Assembly (NCBI GenBank): GCA_021108255.1
Contig: JAIORG010000254.1
Location: forward strand, 1-38,346
Direction of reading: 5' to 3'
Length of the DNA: 38,346 bases
Source of the DNA: Anaerolineales bacterium
GTDB lineage: Bacteria > Chloroflexota > Anaerolineae > Anaerolineales > UBA11858
Made by a program: the position numbers and the translations under genes
In this document: positions 33,509 through 38,346 of the stretch, piece after piece
Numbering within the stretch: position 1 is the stretch's first letter
How the letters are laid out: every line of letters begins with the position of its first letter
The notes under the pieces: model-generated
Database searches by the model: none
What the model was told of the DNA's origin: nothing
What the model saw: the letters and a program-made list of their open reading frames with translations, nothing else

Positions 33509-34579
33509 CTAGGGCGGCGGCAGTACAAACCAGGGATTGACAAATCCACCCTGGTACCGCACCTCAAAGTGTAAGTGCGCTCCAGTAGAATTACCGGTGC
33601 TCCCACCCAAACCGATCGTTTGGCCCTGAACTACGCTCCGCCCGCAAGATGAGGTTGCAGCGTTGAGGTGAGCATAAAGGGTTTGGTATCCATTCCCGTG
33701 ATCAATTATTATCACATTCCCATATCCACCGGTTGACCAACCCGAGAACACTACCACTCCGGAATCGGATGCCGAAACCGGTTCTCCCACTACTAATCCA
33801 ATATCAATTGCCAGGTGGCCAGACCAGTAATCATTGCCCGAAAGCGTATGACCAAGAGTAGGCCAGATGAAACCACCAGTTCCATACAGTCCCTCAAAAG
33901 GTCCACTGCAGGCACCTTCTCCATACACACCAGCGGATACTCCGGCTGCCCCTCTGGCAATCGTGGGAAGAATCCACTGTTGAAATTTCCGCTGTCCTCC
34001 TGGTATCATCACCAAATTACCAGGTTTAAACTCCGGGTTCACCAAATCCAGTTCGTTCCCTATCCAATTTAAAATTAATTCTGGATCGGTTTTAAATTTT
34101 ATTGCCACTGTTTCAACATCATCCCCTTCCTGCCACTCATAAATAATTCCATCCATTGGCGGTATCACCAGCTCCATACCCGGTGCTAAAGAATGGGGAT
34201 TATCCTGGAGTACATCATAATTTGACCAGAGGATTGTTTCCGGTTCCAGGCTATACCGCGCCGCAATCCCAAATACAGAATCATTAAACTCAACCAGGTA
34301 GTTGAGAGGCTTGATATTTTCTCTCGTCGGAATCTCGGTATTCACCAATGCTGCTCGCCGAATCGATGTCTTCTGGTTAAACCGCACAAAATCAGGAATC
34401 CTGATTGACGCCGGATCCTGATTTGTATCGGTGGAAGCAAGGGAAACTTGGGGCTGGTCTCCAGAGACAAATTGTGCCGGGCTGAAGTTATGCCAGGCAA
34501 GATAAGCTGCTCCAGAGAGAAGGCTGATGGCAATTATCCAGAGAGACCAGGAAAGAAGCAGTTCTCTTTTACTATTCAC
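33509..34579 (-). CDS. LysM and M23 peptidase domain protein
   Basis: A 356-residue envelope protein: N-terminal TM or signal anchor (about 10-30), LysM-like modules at about 92-140 and 144-193, and a LytM/M23 metallopeptidase domain from about 240. The zinc ligands are intact: His255 and Asp259 in GHLAID, His304 in YAHL, and His335/His337 in HLHFE. It should cleave peptidoglycan cross-bridges or act in their remodelling. The start is GTG at 34579 with a weak site, 11 bases after the rho stop, so it is probably co-transcribed with rho. The intact hydrolase contrasts with the degenerate PBP-like protein elsewhere in the window. Confidence 0.9.
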   Translation of the reverse strand: MNSKRELLLSWSLWIIAISLLSGAAYLAWHNFSPAQFVSGDQPQVSLASTDTNQDPASIRIPDFVRFNQKTSIRRAALVNTEIPTRENIKPLNYLVEFNDSVFGIAARYSLEPETILWSNYDVLQDNPHSLAPGMELVIPPMDGIIYEWQEGDDVETVAIKFKTDPELILNWIGNELDLVNPEFKPGNLVMIPGGQRKFQQWILPTIARGAAGVSAGVYGEGACSGPFEGLYGTGGFIWPTLGHTLSGNDYWSGHLAIDIGLVVGEPVSASDSGVVVFSGWSTGGYGNVIIIDHGNGYQTLYAHLNAATSSCGRSVVQGQTIGLGGSTGNSTGAHLHFEVRYQGGFVNPWFVLPPP

Positions 34580-34590
34580 GGATTTCTTTA

Positions 34591-35862
34591 TTATTCGTTC
34601 AAAGTAGCCAGGAATTCTTCGTTGTCGTTAGTTTCACTGATTCTTTTTAATATCGTTTCCGTAGCAGAGGCTTGATCCATTCCTGCGCCATGCGGAGGAT
34701 CAGAAACCATTTGATCATACATCCTTCTCATCAGCCAAACTCGGGGAGTGAGATCAGGGCCAAGCAAAAGTTCTTCCCTTCTGGTTGAGGAACGTGAAAT
34801 CTCAATTGCCGGGAATACCCGCCGTTCCTGCAAAGTCCGGGATAAATGCAGCTCCATGTTGCCAGTACCCTTAAATTCCTCATAAACTACATCATCCATG
34901 CGGGAGCCAGTGTCAACCAAGCAAGTAGCGATAATTGTTAATGATCCGCCATCTTCAATATTCCTGGCAGCGCCAAAAAATCTTTTTGGTGGATAGAGGG
35001 CGGAGGGATCAATACCGCCGGAAAGAGTCCGTCCGGATGGTTGAACCACAAGGTTGTATGCCCTGGCAATACGGGTAATGGAATCAAGCATTACTACTAC
35101 ATCCATTCCAGATTCCACCAGACGTTTTGAGCGTTCCAAAACCATCTCTGCCACCCGAACGTGGGAGGAGACCGGCTCATCAAATGTTGATGAAATCACT
35201 TCCGCATCCACAGAACGATCCATGTCTGTCACTTCTTCCGGCCGTTCACCTATCAAAGCCACAATCAAATGAACTTCAGGAAATTTGGATGAAATTGCGT
35301 TAGTAATTTCCTTCAGAATGGTGGTTTTTCCGGCTTTCGGCGGAGACACGATTAATCCACGCTGACCCTTGCCAACAGGAGTGATGAGGTTAATCAACCG
35401 GGTAGACGTAATATGAGGGGATGTCTCAAGATCAAACCGCTCATTAGGGAAAATTGGAACTAGCGAATGGAAATCTGGTCTGCGTTTCGCCTGGGCAGGC
35501 TCCAATCCATTAACACTCTCTGCTTTCAGCAAGCCGTAATGCCTTTCAGAATTACGTGGAGGGCGAACATGACCAATAATCAGGTCCCCGCTCCTTAAAT
35601 CAAAACGTCTGATCTGGGATTGGGACACATAGATATCATCCGGCCCAGATTGATAATTTGCGGACCGCAAAAATCCAATCCCTTCACTCATAATCTCCAG
35701 GATTCCACCCCGGACCTCACGTCCCTTTAACTCTGCGTCAGCCCGTTGAATTTCTAGCACCAGGGCTTCTCTCTTCAGTCTGTTGGCTCGATCAACATTT
35801 AATCCTTCGGCGATTTGACGCAAATCGGCTAAAGGTGTCTTGAATAGATCTTTAGTTTCCAT
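34591..35862 (-). CDS. rho: Transcription termination factor Rho
   Basis: Rho is a hexameric RNA helicase that terminates untranslated transcripts. The 423-residue protein has an N-terminal helical domain (LADLRQIAEGLNV), the cold-shock-like primary RNA-binding domain (GILEIMSEGIGFLRSA, about 53-80), P-loop PPKAGKTT at 174-181, Walker B VVVMLDSITR, and the Q/R-loop regions (GGIDPSALYPPKRFFGAARN, KGTGNMEL). No long lineage insertion is present. The ATG at 35862 has only a weak GAG-type site. It heads a leftward unit with the M23 peptidase and the 66-residue gene. A 14-bp palindrome lies about 50 bases upstream. Confidence 0.97.
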   Translation of the reverse strand: METKDLFKTPLADLRQIAEGLNVDRANRLKREALVLEIQRADAELKGREVRGGILEIMSEGIGFLRSANYQSGPDDIYVSQSQIRRFDLRSGDLIIGHVRPPRNSERHYGLLKAESVNGLEPAQAKRRPDFHSLVPIFPNERFDLETSPHITSTRLINLITPVGKGQRGLIVSPPKAGKTTILKEITNAISSKFPEVHLIVALIGERPEEVTDMDRSVDAEVISSTFDEPVSSHVRVAEMVLERSKRLVESGMDVVVMLDSITRIARAYNLVVQPSGRTLSGGIDPSALYPPKRFFGAARNIEDGGSLTIIATCLVDTGSRMDDVVYEEFKGTGNMELHLSRTLQERRVFPAIEISRSSTRREELLLGPDLTPRVWLMRRMYDQMVSDPPHGAGMDQASATETILKRISETNDNEEFLATLNE

Positions 35863-35909
35863 AATTTTTCTCGTTTGGGATGACCTTATTTACTAGATAA
35901 TACAAGATA

Positions 35910-35923
35910 AATCCAATTGGATT
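35910..35923. promoter_or_regulatory. Perfect 14-bp palindrome upstream of rho
   Basis: AATCCAATTGGATT reads identically on both strands and lies 48-61 bases before the rho ATG, within a weak candidate promoter. It could be an operator, but A/T-rich palindromes of this size can occur by chance. Confidence 0.3.
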
Positions 35924-36095
35924 AATTTCCAATAATACGCATCAACTTATATTCGCCTAAGCGGGGAATGAGGATAAACAAAGTTTAATCTGACCTTAAC
36001 GTGGGGTTTGAACGACCACATTATAGCATTAACCCCTACCCTGTGCAAGCAATTTTAAGATTTTGTGACTGTGGGACAAGGAAATCACCGTTTTA

Positions 36096-36176
36096 CTGTC
36101 ATTGCGAGACAGCCAACGGCTGTCGTGGCAATCTCCACATTAACAGGAGATTGCTTCGCTACGCTCGCAATGACAG
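36096..36176. repeat. Palindromic intergenic repeat element (ATTGCGAG...CTCGCAAT type)
   Basis: An 81-base element bounded by perfect 13-bp inverted repeats, CTGTCATTGCGAG (36096-36108) and CTCGCAATGACAG (36164-36176). Inside are two further hairpins: ACAGCC-AAC-GGCTGT (36109-36123) and GCAATCTCC/GGAGATTGC (36128-36154). The whole can fold as a branched cruciform. Sequences of this kind are familiar as dispersed non-coding repeats in Chloroflexota and other bacteria. Only one copy lies in the window, so dispersal here is inferred. It carries no transposase and may be a mobilised (MITE/REP-like) unit. Confidence 0.75.
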
Positions 36177-36208
36177 ATTTATGCACATACCCACGTCACT
36201 AAGTCACC

Positions 36209-36250
36209 TGTCCTGAGTAGCGCGAACGAAGTAAGCGCGTATCGAAGGGC
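36209..36250. repeat. Second repeat-like segment (CCTGAGTAGCG...GTATCGAAGGG)
   Basis: A GC-rich stretch with an imperfect palindromic layout, running from CTGTCCTGAGTAGCG to GTATCGAAGGGC. It resembles another dispersed intergenic repeat seen in bacterial genomes, recalled from memory rather than searched. It ends 14 bases before the extended -10 promoter of prfA. Confidence 0.45.
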
Positions 36251-36264
36251 CTCCGCACTCAAGA

Positions 36265-36273
36265 TGGTATAAT
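36265..36273 (+). promoter_or_regulatory. Extended -10 promoter of the prfA operon
   Basis: TGGTATAAT matches the extended -10 consensus TGnTATAAT perfectly. No -35 is seen, as is usual for this class. The predicted start is about 34 bases before the prfA ATG. The second repeat-like segment lies directly upstream. Confidence 0.65.
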
Positions 36274-36313
36274 TTCCCAGCGTAAAATAATTTGATCCTT
36301 TAGGAAAAAAACA

Positions 36314-37396
36314 ATGTCCATGCTTATAGAAAAATTAGCCGGAATTGAATCCCGGTTTGAAGAAATCAACAAGAAGTTACTCACCGTTGGCGATAATTAC
36401 CATCTGGCAGCTGAACTGGGAAAAGAGAAATCTGACCTGGACCCCTTCATTGAGGCCATCCAGGACTACCGGGAATCCCTGGAGCAGCTTGAGGGTGCAA
36501 AGTCATTGGCCGAATCCGCTGATAACGAAATGCGGGAACTGGCGGAACTGGAAATTGATGAACTAAAATCCAGGATCGAAGATTTAGAAACCCAGTTAAA
36601 ACGAATGCTGGTTCCTAAAGACCCCCGCGATGAACGCAACGTTATCCTTGAAATCCGGGCCGGGGCCGGAGGAGATGAAGCGGGATTATTTGCCGGCGAT
36701 TTATTCAGGATGTACAGCAGGTATTCCGAGAGGAAACGCTGGAAATTAGAACTGCTTTCTCTTAGAGAAACCGGCGTGGGGGGAATAAAAGAAGTTTCCG
36801 CCTTGATTAAAGGAAAAGGAGCATTTTCCAAATTAAAATTTGAGTCAGGTGTCCACCGTGTGCAGCGCGTCCCGGATACTGAATCCCAAGGCAGAATCCA
36901 CACCTCAACAGCCACAGTAGCTGTTCTGGCGGAAGTAGATGATGTTGACGAAATAGAAATTTCTCCCAGCGATATTCAGATGGACGTTTACAAAGCCGGC
37001 GGTCCAGGCGGGCAAAGTGTCCAGAAAAACTCAACCGCAATCCGCTTAACCCACAAACCCACCGGAATTGTTGTGCAGTGCCAGGATGAGAGATCCCAGG
37101 GGCAAAATCGAGCCCGGGCTCTGAGCATTCTTAAAGCCCGCTTATTTGAAATCGAGGAAAATAAAAGGAGCCAGGAACAAGCTGCTGACCGGAAGTCCCA
37201 GATAGGTTCCGGCGACCGGTCGGAAAAAATCCGCACCTATAATTTCCCCCAATCCCGGATCACCGATCACCGGATCAATTATTCATCTCACCAGCTGGCG
37301 TCGGTACTTGATGGAGAGATTGATGATTTCATTGAAGAATTATCCATTGAGGATGAAGCAAAACGTCTGGCAGAAGCAGGATTTGAAGACAAATAA
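36314..37396 (+). CDS. prfA: Peptide chain release factor 1
   Basis: RF1 reads UAA and UAG and triggers peptide release. The 360-residue protein has an N-terminal helical domain, GAGGDEA at 117-123, the stop-codon-reading loop PDT at 187-189 (the PxT signature of RF1, not SPF of RF2) followed by ESQGRIHTS, and the catalytic GGQ at 232-234 with SVQKNSTAIRLTH after it. The ATG has an AGGA site eight bases upstream. It is first in a plus-strand unit with prmC, which methylates the GGQ glutamine, and tsaC. Confidence 0.97.
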   Translation: MSMLIEKLAGIESRFEEINKKLLTVGDNYHLAAELGKEKSDLDPFIEAIQDYRESLEQLEGAKSLAESADNEMRELAELEIDELKSRIEDLETQLKRMLVPKDPRDERNVILEIRAGAGGDEAGLFAGDLFRMYSRYSERKRWKLELLSLRETGVGGIKEVSALIKGKGAFSKLKFESGVHRVQRVPDTESQGRIHTSTATVAVLAEVDDVDEIEISPSDIQMDVYKAGGPGGQSVQKNSTAIRLTHKPTGIVVQCQDERSQGQNRARALSILKARLFEIEENKRSQEQAADRKSQIGSGDRSEKIRTYNFPQSRITDHRINYSSHQLASVLDGEIDDFIEELSIEDEAKRLAEAGFEDK

Positions 37397-38237
37397 AAAG
37401 CCCCCGGACTCGTTGCTGCTGCAAATTCGGAAAAATTTCGAACCTCACAGTACGTCCCCTTATCTGGATGCCCTGGTATTACTAAGTCATATCTCAGCAC
37501 AACCAAAATCCCGGGTCCTGGCAAACCCTTCTCCAAATCTCACTCCAGAACAGCAAACTGAACTGAGCCTTGCCCTTAATCAAGTCAAGGGTGGAATTCC
37601 CCTGCCCTATATCCTGGGTGCCTGGGAGTTTTATCAGCTGTCGTTTCACCTCACAGCGGATGTGCTCATTCCTCGGCCGGAAACAGAAGGCCTGATTGAA
37701 AAAGCTCTCAAATGGCTGCAGGATCACCCCGGTCGACGGACATGCCTGGACCTGGGTACTGGATCAGGCTGCATTGCTGTGACCCTGGCAGCAAAAATAC
37801 CCGATCTTAAACTGCTTGCTACCGACCGCTCCTATCCTGCGACCCTCGTGGCCAGGAAAAATGCTCAAAATCACAAAATTGATGAGCGGATAAATTTTCT
37901 GACGTGTGATTTATTAACCGGATTCCGGACCACTGTGGATCTGCTTATCGCCAATCTTCCCTATATTCCTACAGAAAAACTAAAATCACTAAGAGTATAC
38001 AATACCGAACCTCGCCTGGCTCTGGACGGGGGAGCGGACGGTTTAGCATCTATCAGGGATGTGTTGGAAAAAGCGCCCGGTATAATGAACCCAGGAGGGC
38101 TGATCCTTTTGGAAATCGATGAATCCAAAGGGGATGAGGCTCAAAAACTCACTCAATCAATATTCCCCCGGGCAGAGATCAAGCTGGAAAAGGATTTATC
38201 GGGGATGGATCGTTATCTCTCAATACATATCAAATGA
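37353..38237 (+). CDS. prmC: Release factor glutamine methyltransferase PrmC
   Basis: PrmC uses S-adenosylmethionine to methylate the glutamine of the GGQ motif in release factors. Seen: substrate-binding helical N-terminus (LDALVLLSHI), GGIPLPYILG, LIPRPETEGLI, SAM-binding LDLGTGSGCIAVTLA, catalytic NLPY in ANLPYIPTE (where most family members have NPPY), and the family block EPRLALDGGADGL. The start is uncertain because the frame is open back into prfA: ATG at 37353 (44-base overlap) is given here, but ATG 37323 has the better ribosome binding site and TTG 37383 gives the smallest overlap. Directly behind prfA, as in many bacteria. Confidence 0.93.
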   Translation: MKQNVWQKQDLKTNKKPPDSLLLQIRKNFEPHSTSPYLDALVLLSHISAQPKSRVLANPSPNLTPEQQTELSLALNQVKGGIPLPYILGAWEFYQLSFHLTADVLIPRPETEGLIEKALKWLQDHPGRRTCLDLGTGSGCIAVTLAAKIPDLKLLATDRSYPATLVARKNAQNHKIDERINFLTCDLLTGFRTTVDLLIANLPYIPTEKLKSLRVYNTEPRLALDGGADGLASIRDVLEKAPGIMNPGGLILLEIDESKGDEAQKLTQSIFPRAEIKLEKDLSGMDRYLSIHIK

Positions 38238-38346
38238 AAAAAGAAACCCAAATCCTCCCTTTAGACCAACCGCAATCCCTTACCCTGGCTACTGATATCA
38301 TCAAATCTGGCGGCGTTATTGCCTTTCCTACCGATACCGTATACGG
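38234..38346 (+). CDS. tsaC: L-threonylcarbamoyladenylate synthase, N-terminal fragment (cut by window edge)
   Basis: The first 37 codons are present and end in KSGGVIAFPTDTVYG, the signature of the Sua5/YrdC/YwlC family that makes threonylcarbamoyl-AMP for the t6A37 modification of tRNA. The ATG overlaps the prmC stop by four bases (ATGA), so translation is coupled. The order prfA-prmC-tsaC is common. Whether it is the short TsaC or the longer Sua5 type cannot be seen. Confidence 0.92.
   Translation, partial: MKKETQILPLDQPQSLTLATDIIKSGGVIAFPTDTVY

Larger units (their letters stand above)
35863..36313. other. 451-base spacer between rho and prfA, with repeats
   Basis: No gene is supported here. 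Contents: the palindrome at 35910-35923 near rho; an inverted repeat GGGGTT/AACCCC at 36003-36036; the palindromic element at 36096-36176; a second repeat-like segment at 36209-36250; and the prfA promoter at 36265-36273. A weak rho promoter candidate on the minus strand is TTGGAA-17-TATCTT, overlapping the palindrome region. Confidence 0.6.

Noticed and set aside
33478-33606. Longer form of the small acidic protein (109 residues)
   Set aside because: The extension overlaps the M23 peptidase gene and reads like out-of-frame sequence. The internal ATG at 33477 has a clear AGGAG site.
36001-36216. 71-codon open frame across the rho-prfA spacer
   Set aside because: It runs through the palindromic repeat, and its translated tail is the kind of false peptide such repeats yield. 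No ribosome binding site and no family resemblance.
1-38346. CRISPR arrays, phage or insertion-sequence genes, tRNA and rRNA genes
   Set aside because: No regularly spaced repeats, transposase or integrase motifs, or cloverleaf-like sequences were seen in any spacer.

Overview
The window is ordinary-looking chromosomal DNA of moderate GC from a free-living bacterium. It has full-length housekeeping genes, no phage or insertion-sequence genes, no tRNA or rRNA gene and no CRISPR array. Several traits suggest Chloroflexota, probably class Anaerolineae: a small DUF3467 protein next to ssb, a peptidase-S51-like protein carrying a CysS/YqeB-type C-terminal tail, paired ECF sigma/anti-sigma modules, an SDR-type threonine dehydrogenase, and a palindromic ATTGCGAG...CTCGCAAT repeat. 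This assignment rests on family recollection, not on a search.

Layout. Bases 1-7277 (minus strand) hold rpoB, rpsL, rpsG, fusA and the first codons of tuf. rpoC is not between rpoB and rpsL; instead there is a good sigma70-type promoter and a structured leader. rpoB and era diverge from one intergenic region where their -10 boxes overlap. era (plus) converges on a large class A PBP-like gene (minus) whose glycosyltransferase and transpeptidase active sites both look destroyed. Next, reading leftward, come ssb, DUF3467, nadK, a B-box zinc-finger membrane protein and recN, then purA with a lipoprotein gene. On the plus strand from 17.9 to 22.1 kb lie an SDR threonine dehydrogenase, the S51/CysS-tail protein, a beta-hydroxyacid dehydrogenase and a YitT-family membrane protein.

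Two ECF sigma modules meet tail to tail at a shared 15-bp hairpin (24538-24571). The first (plus) is sigma, zinc-binding anti-sigma, and a membrane protein with bactofilin-like repeats and a C-terminal E3-binding domain; it has an ECF-like promoter. The second (minus) is sigma and a two-TM anti-sigma with a long acidic loop. Then come polA with a TPR gene (minus), glpK (plus), rho with an M23 peptidase and a 66-residue acidic protein (minus), a 451-base spacer carrying palindromic repeats, and the prfA-prmC-tsaC translation operon (plus), cut by the window end.

Themes: transcription and translation machinery (rpoB, rho, rpsL, rpsG, fusA, tuf, prfA, prmC, tsaC, era), DNA maintenance (recN, ssb, polA), cofactor and purine metabolism (nadK, purA), and envelope functions (PBP-like pseudoenzyme, M23 peptidase, ECF modules). 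The observations most worth following up are the PBP-like double pseudoenzyme, the membrane polymer-forming/E3-binding fusion under ECF control, the relocated or missing rpoC together with a repeat-bearing insertion in RpoB, and the overlapping era/rpoB promoters.
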